Source of the DNA: Terebella lapidaria
Lineage: Eukaryota > Annelida > Polychaeta > Terebellida > Terebellidae
DNA: 64,000 nucleotides
Reading direction: 5' to 3'
NCBI GenBank assembly: GCA_949152475.1
Contig: OX424560.1
Location: forward strand, 21,453,106-21,517,105
Part shown: piece after piece, positions 47,201 through 59,251 of the stretch
Layout of the letters: each line of letters starts with the position of its first letter
Position numbering within the stretch: the first letter of the stretch is position 1
Program-made: the position numbers and the translations under genes
The notes under the pieces: generated by a model
Seen by the model: the letters and a program-made list of their open reading frames with translations, nothing else
Database searches by the model: none
What the model was told of the DNA's origin: nothing

Positions 47201-49264
47201 GGAGCTGTCAGTTATCGTGGGACAGGAAACTGTTGACATATCCGTGAGTTTTGCTGTTGTAGTATGTTCTGTTGCCGTTGCAATGAGATCTGTTGTCATG
47301 GAAGTCTGTGTCACATCAGATACTACAGCGGTAGTCTCTGTTGTCATGGCTGTTGAGGTAGAAATAGTAGTAGGGACTGTTACTGGATCTACCACTGTAG
47401 CAGGGACTGTTTCTGGATCTACCACTGTAGCAGGGACTGTTGCTGGATCTACCACTGTAGCAGGGACTGTTGCTGGATCTACCACTGTAGCAGGGACTGT
47501 AGCTGGATCTACCGCTGTAGCAGGGACTGTTGCTGGATCTACCACTGTAGCAGGGACTGTTGCTGGATCTACCACTGTAGCAGGGACTGTTGCTGGATCT
47601 ACCACTGTAGCAGGGACTGTTGCTGGATCTACCACTGTAGCAGGGACTGTTGCTGGATCTACCACTGTAGCAGAGACTGTTGCTGGATCTACCACTGTAG
47701 CAGCTATTGGATCATCATTTTTTGCTATCTCGCCGCGCTCCTTGACTGCCCCTATCCTGATGAGCTCTTGGCAACGGACTTTAGATCGAAGTTTTACTGT
47801 GGCCCGTCTATGAGAGGCAAGGGGCCTTGCAGAGATCTCCCTTGTGTCTGATGGTTTCTCCAGATTAATTGGAACATTTTGGAAAATAACAAGGATGGTA
47901 TCGTGTGATGAGCCTGTTCCTGTCAGAGTGCTTTCATTGCGGTCAAAGTTGTCCATGGCCCCATTTATTGGGCTCGTTGCTTCAAGGACAGCAGGAACAG
48001 GTACTCTATTGCTACCTGCTTTGGTGATGATCCGTTCGGCGAGGTCCACATCAATCCTCTCGACTGTATTGTAGCCGACACATATTCCACAACGGTTAAG
48101 AGCAGTCACTAGCTCTTTTGATCGTGTTAGACTGTGCACTCCCTGAGCCACCATGATATGGAAAGGTGTTGGTTCATTGCCGTCAGTCAGGATATAGTGT
48201 AGCATTTGGAAGACTGCATCAGTCTTCAGCTGAGAGGTTGTCTTCCCCTTGAACATATAGGAACAAAACTCCTCCCACCTTGGGGGCGGGCTCTCAATAA
48301 ACTTGTCCATGGACAATTGGAGGTCTTGAGGTTCACAGAAGCTCTTTTGCAGTCCAAAGCTGTATTGTTTCATTTCTTGGGCCAGCTCGGTTGCAACCTG
48401 TTGGACAGGTGATACTCTCAGAGACTCCACCAAGGCCTCTGGGGAACTGTTAGTACAAAATACCATCTGGGACAATCGTTTGTTACATGGATATGTGAAG
48501 CAGACTGTGTCTCCATACAGCTTGATGATCAGCTGCTTTACAGCTCTGTTTGACACTATACCAGCTGAACCTTCATTTAGCCTGTCTCGAATGGAAGTCA
48601 GACTATGTGCTGACTTGCGAAAATCAAGCCCAAGTGCTAAAAATCTACCCTCGACTGAGTCATCTTCAGCTGTTATGGAATCCTCTATTTCGATGTTTTT
48701 CAATATTTCCTCAATTTTAGCATTATACTTGTTGAAGTAACTTTTAGAACAATGGTTGTGATATAGGATGTCAGCTGCAAAAACATCCTCTGCCCCACAC
48801 ATTGCTGCTGTTTGAGTGTATACATGGTCCTTGAACAACATGGCCACATTCAGTAGTTTTTGGGCCATTGGCTTCTCACAGATTCGGAATAATGTGTGAA
48901 TTTTGTTCTGTTTAACTGTCTTCCGATCTGCGCCACAAATGATACAGACATTCGTAGTTACACTGGACTTCAATCTCTTGCTGCGTCGCTCAGATGTATC
49001 ATCAATAGGTCCCTCTTGAGATGAATCTCATTGTTCTAATGGTTGAGCCAGGCTGTCAGCTTTAGACATGTCCCTTTGAAAGCTTCTGTAGCAAGATGAT
49101 GTGTGGTATTTCATGATACCCTGCTCTAGCACTGTCAGTCGACGAACCCTTGCAGCTCGAGTGTCATTGCTCTCTGTTCGTTCTGCAAGCGAAACAATAT
49201 CACCTCTGCCGATTTCTCCACCACAGAGGTACTCAGACCGTTTTTTCTTCTGGCATAAGATTCA
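44239..49264 (-). pseudogene. Transposase polyprotein of the 7-kb element (Cys-rich, XPG-like nuclease, CXC-like tail)
   Basis: One ancestral frame, now broken. N-terminus: ILCQKKKRSEYLCGGEIGRG, where the first Cys of the CxxC is now TGA (49262-49264), and YHTSSCYRSF. A TGA follows at 49028-49030. The intact 1049-codon part (48973-45824) has CIICGADRKT and YHNHCSKSYF (zinc finger), HSLTRSKELVTALNRCGI, an eleven-fold repeat (residues about 425-534), GLGGFHMEKVVLACLG (about 710) and ISGSHYSRARTAHS. A 9-base homopolymer (45864-45872) shifts frame into a 455-codon part with IVVDFMALVRKI, VVFDTYKEDSTKNDERERRR, CTHEEADDRMMFH, LLSGDTDVFVCLL and LPALHALTGCDTTS, the acidic and HhH motifs of an XPG/FEN-type nuclease. 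After TAA (44497-44499) the same frame runs on to a Cys-rich end (CTCGKCARKNVCPCRVAGIH) at 44239. Confidence 0.8.
47371..47700. repeat. In-frame 30-bp coding minisatellite, 11 copies
   Basis: Eleven head-to-tail copies of a 30-bp unit (plus strand 'cagggactgttgctggatct' + 'accactgtag'), exactly 330 bp, with only scattered substitutions. On the coding minus strand each encodes a decapeptide like ATVVDPATVP. Because 30 is a multiple of three, the repeat lengthens the protein without breaking the frame. It sits in a Thr/Ser-rich linker between the N-terminal and core domains of the transposase. Confidence 0.92.
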
Positions 49265-52200
49265 CTGGTCGAGATTGATTGTCTTAATCTTCGATGTAGC
49301 ACCAGGAGCATCAAGATGTACCTCATCCTTAACAGAAACAAAGATGTTGCTGCTAAAGTGCTAGACAAGGCTACCGTAAGACTGACGTGGTCCTTTTCTA
49401 TTTTCCTACCACCCAGAAGCTGCATGCACATGAGGTAGGTATATGAATTAAATTTGATCAACTAAAGACTCACCATTCTGCTCACTGTTGTGCAGTTGCA
49501 GTCCTATTGTGCAGCATCATTGGGTCTACTTTTCACACTTTGTGAGCTATTGTGGATCTCTGTGCTCTGCATGATACTATGGATGTGCTTGTTAGATAGC
49601 ATATCACTGAGTAAATTGAAAGACTTTTGGAGTTTTCTAACAGTCCAGGAATGTTTTGATGTGCGTTGTTATAGTAACGATTGTCATTTTTTCACAGCAA
49701 TTACAATGACGTATTCTATTATCAACGTTTCCATGGTTTTGTTGATTCACATTACATGTAGTTTATGCCATGGCTTTGCTAGTATGAGAATTTAATACAC
49801 ATATATATTCCATATCACATTTCTCACCATACAAAGTATGTGTGCATCAATTAGATAACATATAATCATCTGGATGAAATTTGACCAGGAGAGATACAGT
49901 TAATAAATATGGCGATTCATATAACATTATTAGATTGATTGTATCACCCCCCCCCCCCACCGCCCCCTAATTTAGATTATGTAATAGCCATGCAAATTTA
50001 CATTTTATGGTTTAGAAATCATGGACTATATTGCAACCTTCTGACAAAAATGATTTTTTTTCGGTTTCAATATTGAGATTGAGATTGGCACTGTATTTGA
50101 TCTATAAAATACAGGTAGCTGGGTATCAGAAAAGAAGGACATAAATGGTTTCTTTAGCATATAATTAATACTAAAATGGTCTTTATGTAATCTCATGACT
50201 GGTTGCTTAAAATGGTGTTTTCCGGTTAATTTTGTGATGTCACAAGAAGCCATTTTGGATTTAAATGAATATGGGTTGAATAAAATTAGACAATAAGCCC
50301 AGAAATGGATTTCAGACCCTCAAATCAGTACAAAAAGTGGTATTACACAATATCCTAGGACCAGTGGTTCAAAATCCAATTTTGACGTTTGACCGTTGGC
50401 GGCCATTTTGAAAATTGTCATTTTCGGACTATTCGCCCTGGATGGTGTACTTGGCACACATCCCAAGTTGTTCACTGGTATCATATTAGCCTAAAACAGT
50501 TCAGTTATTCTCTCCTAAATTATGTGCATACATACCTCAGCTAGGTCCTCCACTACAGCCCATTGTCTGATTTCCGTTGACGGATGCGAAGCTAATCAGT
50601 CACAAGGACAAGGACTCAGAAGAAACATATCGTCGAAACATGCCCTGTGTTGCTTAAAATATACAGATCCACCATGTTTGAATATACACTCATGCTCAAA
50701 ATGGTTGTGACATGTGTTTTATATTTGCGAGACAGGTAGAAATTCAATATTTTCCCCCAGATTATCGTGGTATTTGTTTGTTGATTGTATATAAGGAATC
50801 TTACTCTGCGAAAATGTTGTTTTTACAATGAATGGAAGAAATTTAAATTGTTAAAAAGATGTCCAAAAACTGTTTAATGAAACAGACCATGAACAATCGA
50901 ATTCTATTGCACCAAATCAATACGCCGATCAAAGATTTGTATGGAATCAAACTGTTCAGTTCATGTCGTTCATGCAAGTAATTAAAGGGAATGTTCAAAC
51001 TAGAATTTATCCATCGAACAAAAAACTTTGTTGTTCATTCTTCCATAAACACATATTATATATACATGTTATTATATGTCTGGAACGAACCAGAGTTCAT
51101 ATGACATTGATGGAAGTAATACTTATCTGGAATCAATTGTCTGCACTTGATGACTGTCATTAATGTTGACATTTGAGAACGAAGCAAACGATGAAGGCCC
51201 TTTGGTACAAAGTATTATTATTATTGTTCGTCCTTTTGAAATGCACAATTACTCATTCAGAACGGTTGACTGGATTTGAACTTCTGAATTGCTTGCTTGC
51301 ATCAGCGAATTGTTTACTTCCAGCATATCATCATTACGCTTGAGGTAACGTTTCAGTACAAATATATCTAAAGAACTTTTCTACTTCTCAAGAAAAAAAA
51401 GCCTAGATATCGAAATTTTGAGGTATCCAAATGGTTCTATTTTATCATACTTCCATAGATTACACTTTCCTTGAAAAGTATTCTGCAAACACAGAGTACT
51501 ACTTTCTAAAACATGAGAGACTAATTCAGTGTCCAGTACCACAGCAGGTGCCCAACATAAGCGCCCCATATTTTGTGGTTGTTATTTCTCCTATCCATTC
51601 ACAAGAGCCAAAAAAACTTTCATCGCCATACAGACAGTCACACTTCCGACAGCCCATTGTCTGATTTCCGTTGCAGGATGTTAAATAAGTGTGTCACAAT
51701 GATACCGACACAGAAAATGTCTGTCCTCGAAACATGCCCTGTGTTGTTTAGAAGATACACAGTTACCCTGTTTGAACACCATATTCTGTTATGAAATGTA
51801 TACACTAAACCTTCCACAACGTAGTGTTTGTTGGGCATACCTTGTGCAGTTTTTGCAGTTTAAAAATTACCAATTCCCAAGTAAAAATCTATGAGTACAA
51901 AAGTGTTAATTTTCAATCGGTACTTAGCACCAAAAATCTCATATTGATGTAATATTGAGGATACAGTTTGTATGATTTTGGTGATACCCTACTCCAGTTG
52001 TAGTACTGCGTCAGATTGCATTACAATGTGTATTCATTCTGTGTTTTTCGTGAGTAATTTCTTGGTTATCAGATCAGAGGTCAGAGAACCTCTAGGCATT
52101 CACTTTAAAGTTTACAATGCAAATTATTCCTTGCAAAAAAAAAAGGTTATCGAACGGCGGGAAAACCCCGGATTTATCTCAATAAATTCAGTGTGTATAT

Positions 52201-54690
52201 GCCAATAAATGTGTCAGAGCCATGGGTTACCCTCATAACCAATGTATGAAACATTTTGAGTTATCTACATTGGGTACAGTTGATATATTTTCCAGATTCA
52301 TATCCAAATGTGAGAGATTTCTGGCAATTTTTACCTGGGTCAGCAAACTACTCTCAGGCATGATTTTTTTTTATTAAATTCTTGTTTTTCTCTGGAAAAT
52401 ATTATCCATGATGATAAATTTGCCTCTGACAGTTGATTTGGTTAGCTAGCTCAGGTAAACGATATTACCTTCAACAATTTATATCCATTTACTGATAATG
52501 GTTACATTTATGTCATACACTAGTACAGTGCTCTGCAGGAGCCAGTGAAACCCCAAAATGATGGTTTTATAGGCAAGAAAAATATCAATTTTTGACTTTG
52601 CCGGCCGTTTTCTCAAAAACTGCTCAGACAGTTTATTATTTTGAGGTATTTGTTTCAGAAGATCCCCAAATGGACAAACCTTTTGAGATGGACAAATCGA
52701 TACCTGAAGTATATTTATTCTGTAGTTTCCGGGAAATGCTATCAACATTGATATATGCAATATATACACTGATATATACGTTGGTGTTTCGTCGACTTTG
52801 TCAATATGTGATCATATACTCACTGCACATACCATTATATTTCGTATAAAAATAAACTGTTTTGCCTAACGAAACAGCGATAAATGCATCAAGGCGAGGA
52901 CGCTCTGGAAACAATTTCGTCACTATACTTGGCGGGAATGGTATGAAAGCTTAGTCAGCTTTGGGGAAAAATCCTGATGTCTGGGGCAATGTTCACCGAA
53001 TTAGAACATTCCAATGGCTCTTTTGGTGCGTCCCCAGACAGCCATGATAAACTTATATTACATTGATAACAATCCAGGATTCTCAAGTACAACCATACAC
53101 ATAAAAAGTATAAATGTGCCTCTACATGCTACACCCTGCGATACCATGACCTAAATCCTGTGGCCTATATCCTGCTGTATTGGTAATGATGCAGGTGATG
53201 ATGTATCTAAATATAGCTTTCGGAATGTGTTACAGTTCCAATTTGTGATATACACATGTGATATACACATATTTCTACTGATTTCTACTTTGCGCACACC
53301 CGTGGTCTAAAACAGGTTTTTTTTGTTACCAATGAATCACGAAATTAAACGAAAAAGATATATATCACATCAAAATGAAATCTAACTTCATTTGTATATT
53401 GTGGACCTCCGGGGGGACCATTATAATAACTATGGGAATACGAACAGATACTGAGATACTGTTCAGCATGACTGTCTGCTTGGGTTACAAATTGAATAGT
53501 ATTCCGTGACTACCGATGAAATTGTATTGTTTACCTTTACAATGACACGTGATGTAACCAGTCTGAAAGATTGTGTTTGAATTCCTGACAAATTAATACA
53601 TAAACCCATCTTTCGAATCTCTCTGGACTAAATTTCAGTTAGTGTGTGGCAAATCCGCATCATCATTGTTATGATACATTTGCTTCAATAGAAAAGGAAA
53701 TGTTAGGTATCCCATGTGATGTAATGGATACCGACTAGCACTACAAAATGATATCCAATGCATAATGGTTCCAGTAATGTGTTTCCTGTGTGGTTTATGT
53801 TACATTACTAATTTGAAAAGTTAAAAACGTTCTGTTGAATTTAATAAGTCACATTACATTTGTTGTCACTCACCTTCATTGTATCATATAACAAATGTAA
53901 CAAATAAAAATGTGTAAATTACAATTTGATATTGTGCATCACAAGCAGTGATTTTTTGCATCAAACATCATTGGCAGTTGATATTTGCATTTTGAATATT
54001 AAAAAAAAAAGGTTTTCCAGGCCACTATTGAATCATATGACAACAATTGAGGATTCAGAGCACAGGCAAACAATCATCTACGTGGATATATGTGTTTGTT
54101 TCTAGTATTAAAAGGAAAACAATATGAACATAGGTATAAAATAAACTTTTCCTAACTTTTTCTGTTCCGAATTTCAGGAACTATTCTCTGTACCACCAAT
54201 ACATTTGAAGTTTGATCACAGTGGAATGGTAGCCATTTCACAGGAACATCCACACATATTACGCAAATTAGTAGTGATAGTTTCTTACTGATTTATTTGC
54301 GGATTTAACACATACAAATATAACTAAACACTGAATGATTAAGCTGTGATGCCCATTTTTACCAGGCTGTTTTCCTCATACGTGCATTGGTTTCATTCTC
54401 GTATTTGCTATGCACTGAATGCAAAAATTCACTTGTTGTCACAAGCCAATTATGTGCTCAACTCTTGTGCAAATGAACATTACGAAAAGATACCCTGGGG
54501 ACTCAATTATCTCTGATTTGACTGAAGAATCTCCATGGATCCATCTCCACGTTTCTCCTTATTGTTCCTCAAAAGAATATATGCCAGGAAATATTGAATA
54601 TGTTGTTTATATGCAATATTTTATAAAATGTTATAGGTGATGTATTATAAAACATTATACAATTCTGTGTGATACTCAAATGTGGATGTA

Positions 54691-55882
54691 CACTCCTCAC
54701 AAAAAGTTAGGGATATAGTAGGGTATTTCGTATAGCATGATTTTTTTATGAAGAAAGGGGAATTTCAATGGTCGAAACTGTGTGCTTCTATACACAGGAG
54801 CATAAAACTGACCAGAATCTCAAAGTGAGCTGATAATACGGTTAGGTAAGTTTACAACTTTGACTACTTATTCAAGTTAATTGCATAACAGTCAACTGTT
54901 GTGTACAGGTACACAAGACATTCTTGATTGTGTCTTAAAAATTCAGGAGATATGTACTTTTCATTTCTGTTCCTGCTATTTGTTGTGGATTTCACACCTG
55001 TGTCATGTGTCCGCAGCCACCTCAGTGAACATGATACTGTCAGTCCAGATGTTGGAGGACGGATCCAGACAGGTTGATGTGGCCAGAAGGTTCGGAGTCA
55101 GCCAGAGTGTGGTGTCGAGACTATGGCGTCGTTATCGTGATACCGGACTGTTTCATGCCCGTCAACGATCTGGGCGTCCACACTGTCTTTCCCGTGTTCA
55201 GGAACGATATTTAGTGACCACTGCTCACTGGAATTGCTTCCAGTTTGCGCGAGTTTTGTCTAACCAGCTCCAGAGCGCTACCGGGATTCGTGTTAGCACC
55301 CAGATTGTGCGAAACAGGCTTCATTCTGCTGGATTGAATGCTCGGCGAACAATGCTGACACCCAGAGTGACTCAACTCCATCGACTGCAAGGATGTCTTC
55401 ATGATGAAGGAATCGACCGTTCAGACTGGCTGCTCGCTCTCCAGATCTAAATCCCATTGAACATTTATGGAACATACTTGGTAGGGCTGTTCGAAGTCGC
55501 CAGAGGAAGCTCTTAGAGAGGAGTGGGTAGCCATCCATCAGAGGGTCATGACCTGTCTCATATTGAGCATGCGCAGAAGGTGTCAAGCTTGTATCTGCGC
55601 ACGGGGAGGACACACTAACTATTGACAATCGTTTTTGTATCATTACAAACTGTACTTTTGGTGAATAACATCATATTATGTATATTGGGGATTATCATTG
55701 ATTAGCAGAAAATTATTTCAGCTCGAATTTATCACATATATTTGAGATATCATTAACAAATGTTGCCAATAACGTTGTACAATAAACATTATATCAAATC
55801 CCACAAAAAATTTAGTTTAATTTGAGAACACATGAAAAATATTTTAATTTCTTTGAATATCCCTAACTTTTTGTGACTAGTG
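54691..55882 (+). mobile_element. Tc1-family transposon, internally deleted copy
   Basis: Same ends and same TA site (54689-54690, 55883-55884) as the copy at 40054, with the same array flanks. The two are therefore copies of one insertion carried along by duplication of the array unit. Relative to the full copy it lacks 371 bp (40741-41111 equivalent) with GAC microhomology at the joint, and has about 75 extra bp near 55740-55800 in the 3' region. Length is 1192 bp. Confidence 0.88.
55031..55625 (+). pseudogene. Tc1 transposase remnant lacking two catalytic Asp
   Basis: The HTH region is kept (MILSVQMLEDGSRQVDVARR ... SGRPHCLSRVQ ... VSTQIVRNRLHSAGLNARRT). At TQLHR it jumps to LQGCLHDEGIDRSDW, so TDESRF and the SMDDNAPIH motif are deleted. 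The SPDLNPIEHLWN end is present but out of frame. Only a DNA-binding fragment of about 120 residues could be made. Confidence 0.85.
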
Positions 55883-57985
55883 TATGTTCATATAGTACTT
55901 ATAATAAATTTGTTTTGTTTTTATTCGGGGAGGGGTTTTGTTTGCTTGGGCAGGGGTCCCTAAAAACTTCCAGCAGCAACCACACTGGTTCGTGCGGAAA
56001 GACTAGGTAACACCGTGAAGAGACGTGTTTGAGCACGCACTGGCTACATTACAAATGTACTAAGATACAACCGTCGTGACATATACCTGTGTGATGTATT
56101 TCAGATTATTGATTTTGCTTTGTTGGTGTACACCGTGCACTCGGTGGGCTATGAATCCTCAATTGTTGTCATATGATTCAATGGTGGCCTGGAAAACCCT
56201 TTTTTTAATATTCAAAATGCAACACCTATGTTTTTCACATACAGTTCAATTATGTTTTTTTTTTACATTGGTATGATTTCCAAAATTACCAACATACTCC
56301 CACAGATATATGGTGTCCGTTTCATCCCCTGAAATGTGTGTCCATTTTAGCATGTTTTGGTGATCATGAATGGATGCAGGGTTTTCCCTTAGTTTTCTAC
56401 AGCACTTGGTGTAGTAGCAATAACCCCATCATATTCCAGATTGTATTGGTTGTTTTATGGAATCACTGATTTTGTTTATCTAATATTGTAATTTGTGTTT
56501 TACATACCGATAATACCGTGGTGATATGGAAACCGACTGATGACTAGAATTAATAACGTTGCAATCCCATAGCTACATTATGTGGTAACTTTATCAAGCA
56601 TACAACTCGACATCACTCCTAGGAAATGACATCTTTTTACACATGTATGTCAGATCCAGTGCATTATGATAGTGGAAGCATATGATGATACACCCAAGGG
56701 ATTAGTATTCAATATATGAAGGAAAATGTCATATTCTCTCAGTGCCCCCATTTTGGCATGTTAGCCCTGTCAATTGTATTGGGCACAACTGACAATTTGA
56801 GAGTAGACTGGACTGATTGATGTGATATTGCTACCAGTTTCTGACAAAAGTATACATTTATCACGTTGCATCAAAACTATTCTTCAATGCCAAAAATACC
56901 AAAATACCTGGTGACGCTCAAGTCAAGTTCCGGAACAATTTTTTTACCTCAGTAAGTCAAATAAAATCACTAACAACAATCTTCGATTTGTGTCTTCATG
57001 TACATAATATTAATATTACTACATAGTCACTTCCAATGACCCCACTGGTTTGAGCTGTAATACCAGGATTTGGCATTACAACTCTATGCACGATTGACAC
57101 AAACTGATATGTTTTCAAGTAGTTCCATCGTATGCTAATTAGGGTCATTGACAAATAGTAACTTTGAACACCCAGTGTTATCTAACATTATATTTCAGGT
57201 GTTTAAGATGCACCATATATTATCTTATATATTATACCATTATTCACATTTACCTTCCATCCTTGATCGATTTACTCCACTAATTGACATATCATTATCA
57301 TTGATATTCAAAGGTGTTTGCAAATTTGGGGAGACATTCAGTACAAGCCCTTATGGCTGTGTGGTATTTGTGGAAGATTGAACAATTACTCATTTCTTTG
57401 TTTTGGTGGAAAGTTCTGGTTTGAACTGTTGAACTAATTACTTGCACCATCGAACTGAAATGATGAGTTTACTTCCAGCATATCAGTGTTCGCCTGAGGT
57501 ATTGTTTTATTCGACGAAATTTCACAAGAATGTGACGTTATCATTTCCGTATACACAGTGTACTTCTGAATATTGGGTATGTGCCTGTTTTCAAGAATTT
57601 AGACACAGTTTTTGGTGTTGTCAGTTGTTTGCTCACTGTACTGCCATAGTACATTATATCGTTTGGTAAATACAGAGTACTACTTTCTGAACATGAAAGA
57701 CTAGTGTAGTGTCTTAATACCACAATGGGCACCCAACATAAATACATAGATGCGACCCACTCTTCTACGATTCCTATTCACGATTCCATTCACCTCTCCA
57801 CAAGAGAGATAATAAATAAGTTTAATGGCCAGACAGACAGTCGCATTTCCGACAGCCCATTGTCTGATTTCCGTTGACGGATGCGAAGCTAATCAGTCAC
57901 AACGACAAGGACACAGAAGAAACATGCCCTGTATTGCTTAAAGTATACAGCTCCGCCATGTTGAATATACAGAAAGGCCACTCCT

Positions 57986-59251
57986 CATTATTGTTTTTTT
58001 CATTTCTCGTCCTTTGGAAAATTAGAAGCTAGGAGGGAGGGCGGAAAAAAACCAAACGAATCTTCAATGAATAATAAACGACATACCTGTCAATGAACCT
58101 ATGAATGCAAACGATATTGGAGTATTCTTTAAACATCTCAAGGTCAATATTTCCATATTATATTTGAGAATTTTATTCATGGTAAGAACTGTTTATGTCA
58201 AAGGTTACTTTGAACAAAACTAAGGTTTTATATTGTATAGACACTCAGTAGTCGATAAGTGGTGCTGCGGGCCCACGTCTGTTACGTGTTACAATCATTG
58301 GCGAAATCTCGTGTATCAAAATCACACTTATTTCCGCGTTATCAGACATTTTTGTTTCTTTGTTTTTTTCTCAAAATTTCGTGAAAAGCTAGGCGCGCGG
58401 TGTTGAGAAACAGAAAATTCAACAGGAACTTCCTAAATTCTGTGACTCAAAATTTTTATCATTTAATGTTTCTCGAGTGCACATTACGTAGCTTTTTCAT
58501 TATTCTAATTGTAATTTGCCTGATAGCAGAATATGATGCAATTTGGTGTTGGCCGTTTCAATGATAACAATTTAGGTACAGTGACATAACATTACCCTCA
58601 CTGTTGTTAGATTTTCTCAAGGTTGCCTAGACAGTTCGACTTCAGCTCAAGTAACGGATATCAAACTTTGTGTCACCGATTGTTTTTCAGAAAGATGTGG
58701 TGCACATCAGAGGTTACATCAAAAGGTTGAACTAACATCAAAATGGTGCACATCGAAATGTTAAATATTTGCAAATTAAATATTAACTTTGTGCATCCCC
58801 ATGCTGTCTAACTTCATTATTTCGAAAAGGTGCACCAAAATTTATTTTATATTATTATGTAGCATTATTCGAATCAAAGCTCTAACTTTGATCGTACTTC
58901 TCGACTGGGGGAAGTCTTTTTTCATACCGAATAATTTTTTCAGATATTCACAATACACGCTTTGCAGCCAGTAGCTCTCGGTGCTACTCATAAAACATGA
59001 TTTAAAACTTTCACTTGTTTTTCAAGTTTTATAGTTTACCCCACTCATCAGATCTTTATACAGTTTGACATATTGTCTGTACAATATATAGCATATAATA
59101 ATCGTGATTATGTCCTGTTGACAAATCAAAACGCTCAGTGTCGTCATTTTGTATGGTGGAATGGACGCTGAATTCACACCATTTGGCGTTCAGTCTTTGT
59201 GTTAGGGATTGATCCTGCTTTCGAGGGATTTATCCTGGATAGCACTGGGGC
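57986..59251. other. Intergenic, no gene seen
   Basis: The array similarity ends near 57985. The following 1.2 kb is AT-rich. A poly-T/GAAA-rich region lies at 58350-58400, and no domain-bearing frame was found. Confidence 0.4.

Larger units (their letters stand above)
43564..50555 (-). mobile_element. 7.0-kb XPG-nuclease DNA transposon (Academ-like; TAGT ends, CAG duplication)
   Basis: Inverted ends of about 390 bp (43564-43960 and 50170-50555) begin TAGTCTAGGACCCAGCTCAG and, inverted, TAGTGGAGGACCTAGCTGAG. CAG flanks both sides (43561-43563, 50556-50558). The unit-3 paralogue at 57855 is uninterrupted (ttccgacagcccattg), giving a clean 3-bp duplication. The interior encodes one long minus-strand polyprotein with an XPG/FEN-like nuclease and a C-terminal Cys-rich domain. 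That combination with a 3-bp duplication points to the Academ superfamily, inferred from memory of its description. At least four lesions make this copy inactive. Confidence 0.82.
27738..57985 (+). repeat. Tandem array of ~4-5-kb non-coding units, with nested transposons
   Basis: The same landmarks recur in the same order on the plus strand: cagacagtc(a/g)ca(c/t)ttccgacag near 28535, 36047, 43540, 51630 and 57838; 'gaattagaacattccaatg' near 29533, 36833 and 52998; 'gagcacgcactggctac' near 35090, 41730 and 56035; 'gatccagtgcattatgatag' near 35819, 42296 and 56655. After removing inserted transposons, the three units are about 3.9, 4.6 and 5.0 kb. Units 2 and 3 share an extra ~1-kb block (42490-43520, 56740-57800) that is itself a diverged relative of the 27.74-28.5-kb block. 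They also share a Tc1 insertion; unit 1 has neither. No unit has a believable reading frame. The origin (satellite, segmental duplication or a very large element) is unknown. Confidence 0.75.

Noticed and set aside
47371..47700. CRISPR-like direct repeats
   Set aside because: Units are contiguous with no spacers and lie within a coding frame; a minisatellite, not a CRISPR array.
47034..47813. 259-codon plus-strand frame of repeated VAGSTTVAGT
   Set aside because: Antisense shadow of the 30-bp coding minisatellite; the minus strand carries the conserved transposase domains.
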